This document shows, in pieces, positions 33,828 to 40,240 of a stretch of DNA of 64,000 bases. Below the pieces are notes generated by a model. It was not told the origin of the DNA and did no database searches. It saw nothing but the letters and a program-made list of their open reading frames with translations. This DNA is from Prevotellaceae bacterium UBA1720 (GTDB taxonomy: Bacteria > Bacteroidota > Bacteroidia > Bacteroidales > Bacteroidaceae). Location of the stretch: contig DCIS01000122.1 in assembly GCA_002317475.1 (NCBI GenBank), positions 8,512 to 72,511 on the forward strand, written 5' to 3'. A program made the position numbers and the translations under genes. Each line of letters opens with the position of its first letter. Positions within the stretch are counted from its first letter, which is position 1.

Positions 33828-35489
33828 CTTTGCCCCCATGACTTCGGTGGTTTTCTTCAGATATTTCTCTGTGAGTTTGATCACCTGGTTACGCGTCTTC
33901 TCGGCTTCTTTTGAGAGGTAGCCATACTTTCCAATCAAGGCAAGGTGGTGGTTGTTTTGCTTGTTGAAGAACTCCAGCAAAGACTTGTAGATCTCTTTTT
34001 CCAGTTTGGGTTGTGTGGTCAGACCGTATGTCTTTGCGAGCTTGATGAGTTCCTTGATCTGTTTGTCCAGTTGCGTGTTCTGCTGGTATATCTGCTTGAA
34101 GTAGATGTCCATGCTGCTCCATTTCCTCACTTTGCTGGAGCCATTGAGGATGATGGTCTTCTCGTTTTGTGTGCCAATCATTTTATACAAGTCCTCAGTG
34201 AGGTCTATGTTCTGCCCGACTGCCATGCTCTTCGCCTCTATGGTTGCTTTCTGCTCAGGGGTGAGCTTTTCGAATGGGTCACTTGATGCACGAGATGCCT
34301 CTGGGTCATAAACTATTGCCACATCTCCTTCATCATTTATTGCAACAGTATCAGGAATGTAGACATCGTCATCAATGTAGACACCGTCATCAATGTAGAC
34401 ACCGTCGGGAACTAAGACTGTATCGGCAATCCAAACGTCCTCATCATACTCATCATACTCGTCATACTCCTCATCATCCTCATAGCCTCCAGTCAGCTCC
34501 ACGTCGTCATTCTCATGGCCAAGGAAGAAGCTCCGGTGCGATTTGCGACGTAGGCGTGCCTGGTAGTCGTTGTCGCCTTCGTAGTAGCCGTTGTGGGTGG
34601 TGATGCGGTAGGTCTCACCGGGTATCATGTCGATGTTGGTCCATAGTTTGCAGAGCGAACCATCAGGCATCACGGTACGGATACGTCCTGCCATAGGTTT
34701 GTCGATGTCTACCGTTACACCAAACTGATGGTTCCTTGACACGGGCATGGGGAGCACGTCGTTGTGCGTCTTCATGTACTCTTTCAGCACAGAGTATTGG
34801 TCGGTCATCATCGACAGTTCGGTCATACGGTCGTAGGTATCAGCCACATAGAAGATGTAGAGCGAGTCGTTGAGGTCGTAGCCCACACGTCCGTCCAGAC
34901 GGAAGGTGCTGCTCGAGCTTTCCATGCTCCTCTCGTAGAGGTCAGGGCGGAGCGAGGTGATCTTGTAGATATCGCCCTCTACCGTGCCTGTTTCGTCTAC
35001 TCGTTCCCACACGATGGCGTAGGCATCACGCAGTTGTGGATTATCGGGGTTCTTGCAGCACATGAGCCACATCGTCTGCTTGGAATTGGTGCGCAGGTTC
35101 AGACGGTTGACTCGCTGAGAATCCTTGGTGGGAACGGTGAGTTGGAACAGGTCCTCCTTGCCTGGAGTGATGAGCAGGAACTGGTAGCTCTTGGGCTCGT
35201 CCTGTAGAAAACTCTTGCCCACGGCCAGCAGTTCAGGGCTGTTTATACCACACTTGAAGTGGTCGATCTGCTGACGCGACTCTATGATTCCCGTGTTGGG
35301 GTTGCGGTTCACCTCGAAGTGGCGGTTCATGCTGTTTCCGTATTCGAGGTCAATAGCGTTCAGGGCATCCATCACGTGGATGGGGTATGGACTGTTGTCG
35401 GTACTTGCTTTGCGCGTCTTGGGTGTCTGTGCGCTGACTGTGGTTGCGAGGCTGCATGCGATGAGCAGCAAAAGGAATATTTTTTTCAT
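33825..35489 (-). CDS. Secreted protein of unknown function with acidic repeats
   Basis: I do not recognise the 554-residue protein. It has a signal peptide (MKKIFLLLLIACSLATTVSA, then QTPK). The first 300 residues resemble a beta-rich secreted domain (RLDGRVGYDLNDSLYIFYVA). A low-complexity acidic segment follows at about 335-390 (DDEEYDEYDEYDED, then GVYIDDGVYIDDDVYIPD). The C-terminus is helical and Lys-rich (IKELIKLAKTYGLTTQPK). The acidic part is written in short DNA repeats and may vary in length between strains. It is the third gene of an operon with an ECF sigma factor and a membrane protein, three bases downstream of the latter, so it is probably a product of that regulatory unit or a sensor for it. 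Confidence 0.7.
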   Translation of the reverse strand: MKKIFLLLLIACSLATTVSAQTPKTRKASTDNSPYPIHVMDALNAIDLEYGNSMNRHFEVNRNPNTGIIESRQQIDHFKCGINSPELLAVGKSFLQDEPKSYQFLLITPGKEDLFQLTVPTKDSQRVNRLNLRTNSKQTMWLMCCKNPDNPQLRDAYAIVWERVDETGTVEGDIYKITSLRPDLYERSMESSSSTFRLDGRVGYDLNDSLYIFYVADTYDRMTELSMMTDQYSVLKEYMKTHNDVLPMPVSRNHQFGVTVDIDKPMAGRIRTVMPDGSLCKLWTNIDMIPGETYRITTHNGYYEGDNDYQARLRRKSHRSFFLGHENDDVELTGGYEDDEEYDEYDEYDEDVWIADTVLVPDGVYIDDGVYIDDDVYIPDTVAINDEGDVAIVYDPEASRASSDPFEKLTPEQKATIEAKSMAVGQNIDLTEDLYKMIGTQNEKTIILNGSSKVRKWSSMDIYFKQIYQQNTQLDKQIKELIKLAKTYGLTTQPKLEKEIYKSLLEFFNKQNNHHLALIGKYGYLSKEAEKTRNQVIKLTEKYLKKTTEVMGAK

Positions 35490-35492
35490 GTC

Positions 35493-36224
35493 TTATTTCT
35501 GTGCAGTTTGTTCGATGTTGTATTTTGAGATTTCCAGCTCCAGCTCCATCCACTTCAGGTAGGCCTCGTTGGCTTGTTTCTTCATGAGTGCCAGTTCCTC
35601 CTTGGTGTAGCGGAGGTTCTCGGGACGTGTGATGGGGATATCGCTCTCGCTGAGCAGCAGAGGTTCACGTTTGGTGAGGACCTCGGGCTGAGGGTCTTGG
35701 GATGCAAGGGTTTGATCTGCCTGTAGGGTTGGGGCTTCTACGATCTCCTCTGCCTGGGTGGGAGTAGCCGCGGTGTTTGTTGCTTCCTCGGCCACGTGCG
35801 CCTTCTGCTTTTGGGGTGCAGGGGTGGATGCCTGGGCTATGAGGGTGGGTTGCGCGATGCGACTTGTCGCATCGAACAGAGGGGTATCTGTGCCTTCTTC
35901 CTCCGCTTTCGTGCCTTCTTCCTCCACCTTCGTGCTGTCTGGTTTTACCTCTGCGATTTGCTTCCCTGCTGGGGTTTCAATGACATTGTCCTTGGGTGGC
36001 GTGAGGAAGATGACCAGCACGGCAGCTACGCAGGCTGCGGCTACCCAGGGCCATATCGTCGCGATGCGCTTACGAGCAGGTTGGTTCACCTCCTTTTCCA
36101 CGCGCTGCATGAGTCGGGCATTGAGGGTAGGTGGCATCTGAGGACACGCCATCTCCTCCTCGCGGATAGCCTCCCTAAGGTTGGCATCCTGGTTGAGTAA
36201 GTCTTTCAGTTTGTCCTCGTTCAT
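35493..36224 (-). CDS. Membrane protein in the anti-sigma position
   Basis: The 243-residue protein has a short cytoplasmic N-terminus (residues 1-55, MNEDKLKDLLNQDANLREAI and MPPTLNARLMQRVEKEV). One membrane helix follows at about 57-76 (IWPWVAAACVAAVLVIFLTP), then a periplasmic tail of about 165 residues that is Ala/Glu/Pro/Thr-rich and ends in a predicted coiled coil (EELALMKKQANEAYLKWMEL). It overlaps the sigma factor gene by four bases (ATGA) and has the size and topology of an anti-sigma factor. The zinc motif HxxxCxxC of classical ZAS domains is absent, so the anti-sigma role is inferred from position. Confidence 0.65.
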   Translation of the reverse strand: MNEDKLKDLLNQDANLREAIREEEMACPQMPPTLNARLMQRVEKEVNQPARKRIATIWPWVAAACVAAVLVIFLTPPKDNVIETPAGKQIAEVKPDSTKVEEEGTKAEEEGTDTPLFDATSRIAQPTLIAQASTPAPQKQKAHVAEEATNTAATPTQAEEIVEAPTLQADQTLASQDPQPEVLTKREPLLLSESDIPITRPENLRYTKEELALMKKQANEAYLKWMELELEISKYNIEQTAQK

Positions 36225-36772
36225 GTTCGTAGGGTGTTAATGATTTTACAGAGTTTCTTGCGTGTTCGGCTGAGCCGTGATGCGATGGTGGTGGGGATGG
36301 ACTGGGTGACGAAGGCTATCTCCTTGAGGCTCATCTCGTCGTAGTAGAACATCGTGATGATGGCTTGCTCGTCAGGTGGCAGGTGGTGTATGGCTGCGCG
36401 GATGAGTTGTACCACCTCCTGGTTGGGCCGCCCCAGTGTCTCCTCGACCTCTGCCTCCGTGATGGCCTCGTAGCTGTTGTCGCCATCGTCCAGGTAGATC
36501 ATCCTCTGCCGCTTTCGCCTGAGGTGTGTGATGCACTCGTTGTAGGCTATGCGCAGGAGCCAGGTCTTGAAGGTGGAGCGTTCTGCGTCATACGTATTGA
36601 TGTGCTGGAACACCTTGATGAAGACGTCCTGGTACACCTCCTCGGCATCCTCCACGGGGGAAATCATGCGTGCCACCTGAGCCCAGACCATACGGCCATA
36701 TCGCTCCAGCGCCTGCTGTTGTGCCTGTGGACTTTGTTTCCTCAGTCCGGCTATGATTTCCGTTTCTTCCAT
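36221..36772 (-). CDS. ECF-type RNA polymerase sigma factor
   Basis: The 183-residue sigma-70 family protein has region 2 (RYGRMVWAQVARMISPVEDA, then EEVYQDVFIKVFQHINTYDA and TFKTWLLRIAYNECITHLRR) and region 4 (HHLPPDEQAIITMFYYDEMS, then LKEIAFVTQSIPTTIASRLS and RTRKKL). Regions 1.1 and 3 are missing, as expected for ECF factors. It heads an operon with the membrane protein and the secreted acidic protein. A promoter-like TAGCTTTG and an inverted repeat lie upstream, and it may regulate itself. The target genes are unknown. Confidence 0.92.
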   Translation of the reverse strand: MEETEIIAGLRKQSPQAQQQALERYGRMVWAQVARMISPVEDAEEVYQDVFIKVFQHINTYDAERSTFKTWLLRIAYNECITHLRRKRQRMIYLDDGDNSYEAITEAEVEETLGRPNQEVVQLIRAAIHHLPPDEQAIITMFYYDEMSLKEIAFVTQSIPTTIASRLSRTRKKLCKIINTLRT

Positions 36773-36807
36773 CCGTTGTTTTTGAGGTCTTCTATCTGTA
36801 TATACGA

Positions 36808-36838
36808 CAAAGCTACGCCAAACATTGCACCGTTGGCG
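36808..36838 (-). promoter_or_regulatory. Promoter with inverted repeat upstream of the ECF sigma operon
   Basis: The minus strand reads TAGCTTTG at 36815-36808. Directly upstream, CGCCAA and TTGGCG form a 23-base inverted repeat (36816-36838) in the -7/-33 spacer, where a repressor or activator could bind. Confidence 0.45.
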
Positions 36839-36859
36839 AAAAAAACAGAAAAAATATAG

Positions 36860-36885
36860 TAATTTGTTAGTTAGTTAGGTTAGTT
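36860..36885. repeat. TTAG-repeat element upstream of the sigma operon
   Basis: This is the forward form AATTTGTTAGTTAGTTAGGT plus TAG, 87 bases before the sigma factor start codon on the opposite reading direction. Confidence 0.85.
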
Positions 36886-36908
36886 GTGGGTGGGTGTGAA
36901 ATTTTTAT

Positions 36909-37060
36909 TTAACATGAATGGCCGCTCAGCGTGTCGAAGACCGATGCTTCGCTCGAAAGGGCAGAAGAACAACGAAAACAACATTCTTTGGCTCACATGC
37001 TACGCAGTCAAGTGGTAACCGAGCGGTTGATATTGTTGCTATTGTTGCCATTCATGTTAA
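36909..37060. mobile_element. 152 bp MITE-like element with 14 bp perfect terminal inverted repeats
   Basis: TTAACATGAATGGC at 36909-36922 is matched exactly by its reverse complement at 37047-37060. Inside, CCGCTC and GAGCGG pair again, so almost the whole stretch could fold. It has no coding capacity and lies 20 bases from the stop of the next minus-strand gene. Target-site duplication is not clear; a TA dinucleotide is possible. An alternative is a structured RNA or long terminator. The rest of the gap 36773-37080 holds only the promoter and the TTAG element. Confidence 0.55.
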
Positions 37061-37080
37061 TATCATCAAGTTCTCACCAT

Positions 37081-37716
37081 CTATTCCTTATAGTTGTTTT
37101 GGTGGTCCTGCAGTTCCTTGTCGGTCATCTTTACATAGTGTGAGAGGAGGTAGACGGGGGCAGAGCTGCCGTTGGCGTTGGCACGAGTGGCAATGTTCTG
37201 GGTAAGCCACATGGAGTTCTCCTGGAAGAAAATAACCTGAATGATGCGGGATGCCTCGGGAGATGCTGTGACAAGCGCATTCGTGGGCACCTGTGGGTAG
37301 ACGTCGATGACATCATAGTCGGAATGGTATGCCCAGTTCAGGTGATGCTTGACGTTACCGGGCAAGGCACCGGAGAAGGTGAACAGGGTGAGGGTGGAGT
37401 CTGTGTCAAAGTAGTAGTCGTAGGGACTGGCACCTATCATATCCTGGTAATAGTCCACGGTCTTGGGTGTGCCATCTGCCTTGATCTCGTAGCCCTCTTT
37501 GTACTTCCATCCCTTGCCCACCAGGGCTTTCTTCACCGCCTGGGCATCACGAAACACACCTCGGGGTATGTATAGCATTCTGCCATCCTCGGCGAGGGGG
37601 AACTTGGATTCTTTCCAGTTTGAATCGTTAAAGGCGTCATCCTCGGGAAACTCCTCACAGCTGGTGGCCAGCACACTCGTAAGCGCCATTAGCGCCATAA
37701 ACAGATATTTTTTCAT
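37081..37716 (-). CDS. Putative lipoprotein, unknown function
   Basis: The 211-residue protein has a lipoprotein signal peptide (MKKYLFMALMALTSVLATSC, Cys at about residue 20) followed by acidic residues EEFPEDDAFNDS, an outer-surface-like export signal in Bacteroidota. The body has no family motif I can name; it holds GWKYKEGYEIKADGTP and a hydrophobic-aromatic middle (YDYYFDTDSTLTLFTFSG). It may be co-transcribed with no neighbour. It ends close to the MITE-like element. Together with the next lipoprotein it makes a pair of small, probably strain-variable secreted proteins. Confidence 0.7.
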   Translation of the reverse strand: MKKYLFMALMALTSVLATSCEEFPEDDAFNDSNWKESKFPLAEDGRMLYIPRGVFRDAQAVKKALVGKGWKYKEGYEIKADGTPKTVDYYQDMIGASPYDYYFDTDSTLTLFTFSGALPGNVKHHLNWAYHSDYDVIDVYPQVPTNALVTASPEASRIIQVIFFQENSMWLTQNIATRANANGSSAPVYLLSHYVKMTDKELQDHQNNYKE

Positions 37717-37814
37717 CTTGTTTTAGTTTTCGGTAGTTGTGGTTTTAGTATGAGTTTAATAAAACCTTCACACGAAAGCCACAAGAACCAGTTTTTGATT
37801 CTTTTTATTCCTTT

Positions 37815-38303
37815 TCATTCCTTGCCCTCTTGCTCGAAGTAGAAGGTGTAGAAGGTGTCACCGGCCTGGAGGCCTACGGTGAGGTAGCGAGCATCAGAGA
37901 GGTTAGGCTGGAAGGTGACATCGAGGATGCCTTCCTCCTGGACCTTGGCGGTGCACAAGTCGCACTGGAGGGTGTACATGTCCATTTTGACAGAATCGGG
38001 GGATTCCTCCCAGGTATTGTCTCCCCACAATGTGCCTCCGTGGGTTACCTCTACGATCTTGCTATTCTCGTCCAAATAGCGTATGTGGGTCAGCCAGAAA
38101 CCCTGGTAGTTCTTGCATCGGAAGGTAAGCGTTCCACCCTGCTGAGGCACCACGTAGGTGTGCTGCCCATTGTGCTTGCTCGTCTGGTAATTGGTGTCGG
38201 CCCACTTCATAGGATCCCAGTCCCCGTCTTCTGCGCAGGAGTCACAACCCGTCAGCCACGTCATCGTCATGGCCAAAAGGAGGAAAAATAGCATTCGTTT
38301 CAT
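37815..38303 (-). CDS. Putative lipoprotein, unknown function
   Basis: The 162-residue protein starts MKRMLFFLLLAMTMTWLTGC, a lipoprotein signal peptide, followed by DSCAEDGDWDP. The remainder is beta-rich (HTYVVPQQGGTLTFRCKNYQ, ILDVTFQPNLSDARYLTVGL, TFYTFYFEQEGKE) and looks like a small Ig- or BACON-like domain, though I cannot assign one. I took the ATG at 38301-38303; one at 38312 is also possible, and both follow the TACCTTTG promoter. It lies 98 bases upstream of the other lipoprotein gene on the same strand. Confidence 0.7.
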   Translation of the reverse strand: MKRMLFFLLLAMTMTWLTGCDSCAEDGDWDPMKWADTNYQTSKHNGQHTYVVPQQGGTLTFRCKNYQGFWLTHIRYLDENSKIVEVTHGGTLWGDNTWEESPDSVKMDMYTLQCDLCTAKVQEEGILDVTFQPNLSDARYLTVGLQAGDTFYTFYFEQEGKE

Positions 38304-38338
38304 GTGATTCATCGTGTATTGTTCATGTATTAACCGCA

Positions 38339-38346
38339 CAAAGGTA
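38339..38346 (-). promoter_or_regulatory. -7 promoter element of the 37815 lipoprotein gene
   Basis: The minus strand reads TACCTTTG 36 bases before the chosen start. GTTTGC lies further upstream, near the -33 distance. Confidence 0.55.
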
Positions 38347-38390
38347 GGGATTATTGCAAACACGGGCAAGAAAAATGTAATAAAATATCT

Positions 38391-38577
38391 TAATTTGTTA
38401 GTTAGTTAGGTTAGTTTAACAGCTTAGAGACAACGTACATTGCACGTACAGACACCGTATAACCTACGTATGGACACCGTAAGTGTACGTAGGCTGTACG
38501 TAGGCTGTACGTAGGCTGTACGTATAATCGCTGGCAGAAAATATACCCCGACCTAACCTAACTAACTAACAAATTAC
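38391..38577. repeat. Composite repeat: TACGTA array enclosed by inverted TTAG elements
   Basis: A forward TTAG element (38391-38417) and its inverse (38551-38577) enclose a TACGTA-type array at 38433-38526. There the 11-base unit GTACGTAGGCT is repeated three times and looser copies precede it. It fills the divergent gap between the 37815 lipoprotein gene and the 38755 gene, with no coding sequence. Confidence 0.88.
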
Positions 38578-38657
38578 TATTTTTTATGTAGAATATATGG
38601 GAAGACTAGAATGTCCAATAAACACCTTATATATAAGAAAGAAAAAATAATAATTTA

Positions 38658-38683
38658 TAATTTGTTAGTTGTTAGTGTTAGTT
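38658..38683. repeat. Degenerate TTAG-repeat element before the 38755 gene
   Basis: AATTTGTTAGTTGTTAGTGT is a diverged copy of the dispersed element. It lies 72 bases before the start codon, in the leader or promoter region. Confidence 0.7.
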
Positions 38684-38754
38684 TTTATGCGTACCTTTGC
38701 GAATGAAGTAATGCTGAGCCTACACTGCGGGGCTTGGGAAAAAGGGAAAAATAC

Positions 38755-39489
38755 ATGAAACTATCTGAAAATGAGAGAGAAACATTCGTGAACATCTACT
38801 GCATGGAGTGGGTGAACATGAATCCACGCAATCTAACACGCCTGAAGATTGTGAACGACATGACACCACTTTTTGAGGATTTCAGCACGCTAAACCCCGC
38901 TTTCGTCGACTTTTTCTACAATTATGAGGACCGCCGACTGGTTTTTGCAGCCCTTCATTTCATGGCTGACAATGAGCTGGAGCGCCTCTTGGGCATTAAC
39001 CCCATCATGCACGATTACCTTGATAACCTGCAGTGTACCAACGAGTTACTCAACGACACCGTACACTTTTACTCCTACGACGAAGGGAAGCAAGGGGATG
39101 CTGAGGAGCATGCCGACCACATGATGTCAACCCTGCTGAGCGTACAAAACCACCTGGCTTTGGGTGCTGAGATGGGCCTGGAAGGCAGAAGAATGGGTGT
39201 GTATGATGCCATGGTGGGAGTTTTCTCTATCACCATTGACGTACGCATCGTGCGTGCCGCCAAGGAACTGAACACCTGGCTGCTTGACATCACCTACCCC
39301 TACCAGGACAACAAGAGGATGCTGGAAGAGGTGTCGACCCGCATCGAGGAACTGAGCGAGAAGTATGGCTTCGAGTTCAACGAACGACTGACCCCACCCC
39401 TCATCGTGAATGAAGTGATGAACTGGGACGAAGGGACGCTGCGAGGGCTGTACATAGAACTGAAGATGCACTTCGAGCACAAGCTGTAA
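38755..39489 (+). CDS. Conserved-looking protein of unknown function
   Basis: I do not recognise the 244-residue protein. It has no signal peptide or membrane helix. It looks mostly alpha-helical, with MKLSENERETFVNIYCMEWV at the start, FVDFFYNYEDRRLVFAALHF in the middle and TRIEELSEKYGFEFNERLTP near the end. The composition is acidic and rich in Asn and Met. I chose the ATG at 38755 over a TTG seven codons upstream. Codon use is like its neighbours. It precedes the 39552 and 40241 genes on the same strand and may belong to the same accessory unit, with 62 bases to the next gene. Confidence 0.6.
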   Translation: MKLSENERETFVNIYCMEWVNMNPRNLTRLKIVNDMTPLFEDFSTLNPAFVDFFYNYEDRRLVFAALHFMADNELERLLGINPIMHDYLDNLQCTNELLNDTVHFYSYDEGKQGDAEEHADHMMSTLLSVQNHLALGAEMGLEGRRMGVYDAMVGVFSITIDVRIVRAAKELNTWLLDITYPYQDNKRMLEEVSTRIEELSEKYGFEFNERLTPPLIVNEVMNWDEGTLRGLYIELKMHFEHKL

Positions 39490-39551
39490 CCCCCCAACAT
39501 CGTTCATCGCTTAATAACTCCACCCCCCCTCTCTATATATAAATAAGGTAT

Positions 39552-40040
39552 ATGCGTAGACCCAAGACCATAAAGTTGGAAACCGAAGACTGTCCCCAGA
39601 AGAGAACGGCCGGGGCACCCCGTGCCGAGCTGTTCTGCAACGAGGAGGCCAGGGAGCAGTTTCATGCCTTTGTGGGACGTGTGATGAAGGAGGTCTACCA
39701 GGAGAAGTACCACGGATATGTGGTTGGCCAGCAGGTAGCCTATCGTGTGGAGGGGGCTGCCATGATGTTCCTGGTACTGACGGAAAAGGGGTTGATCAAC
39801 AAGGACCGTACGGTACACTCCTTCTGCAAAGAGCTGACCAAATGCGTCACCTCGCTGGGCTATCCACCCACCGTGATACCTAACAGATGCCATGTGGGGC
39901 CGAAAATCAACGAATATACCCATGCCCAGGAAAAGCGTATCATCATCACCGGGGAACTGAGCGAGAAGACCAGCCCCTCTCATCAGGAATGCTACACTTT
40001 CCTACACCGTTTCTACGAATTGCTGTGCGAAAAACTATGA
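39552..40040 (+). CDS. Small basic protein of unknown function upstream of the VirE-N/DUF3987 gene
   Basis: The 162-residue protein begins MRRPKTIKLETEDCPQKRTA and contains VMKEVYQEKYHGYVVGQQVA, NRCHVGPKINEYTHAQEKRI and ends HRFYELLCEKL. It is rich in Lys, Arg, Cys and His; the cysteines (about 5) might bind metal. No family is evident to me. A nucleic-acid role is possible from charge but not supported by a motif. The stop codon is three bases before the first AGGTACA repeat of the array that precedes the next gene. Confidence 0.6.
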   Translation: MRRPKTIKLETEDCPQKRTAGAPRAELFCNEEAREQFHAFVGRVMKEVYQEKYHGYVVGQQVAYRVEGAAMMFLVLTEKGLINKDRTVHSFCKELTKCVTSLGYPPTVIPNRCHVGPKINEYTHAQEKRIIITGELSEKTSPSHQECYTFLHRFYELLCEKL

Positions 40041-40043
40041 TTC

Positions 40044-40135
40044 AGGTACATTAATACCCTGTTCCAAGGTACAATAATCCGTTTTCAGGTACAATAATTC
40101 CCCCCCGAGGTACACTAATTATTCTCTCAGGTACA
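40044..40135 (+). promoter_or_regulatory. Five phased AGGTACA repeats (operator or iteron-like array)
   Basis: AGGTACA begins at 40044, 40067, 40087, 40108 and 40129, spaced 23, 20, 21 and 21 bases, about two turns of DNA. Most copies extend to AGGTACAATAATTC. The -33 box of the next promoter (40149) falls 20 bases past the last copy, in the same phase. This is the layout of a regulator that binds side by side to one face of the helix, or of replication iterons. Confidence 0.75.
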
Positions 40136-40148
40136 ACAATTCCCATTA

Positions 40149-40180
40149 TTTGGAAGGCCTTATTTTAGGTCGTAACTTTG
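40149..40180 (+). promoter_or_regulatory. Promoter of the VirE-N/DUF3987 gene
   Basis: TTTG at 40149-40152 and TAACTTTG at 40173-40180 are 20 bases apart, an excellent match to the Bacteroidota -33/-7 pair. The leader would be about 52 bases. Confidence 0.75.
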
Positions 40181-40240
40181 CATTGCAGTTCGGGCAACAA
40201 CGCCTTGAACAGCAAAGTAATTTCCTAAAACATTATCACT

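Noticed and set aside
36909..37060. The 152 bp inverted repeat as an intrinsic terminator
   Set aside because: The loop region is over 100 bases and there is no T-run after the stem in either direction.
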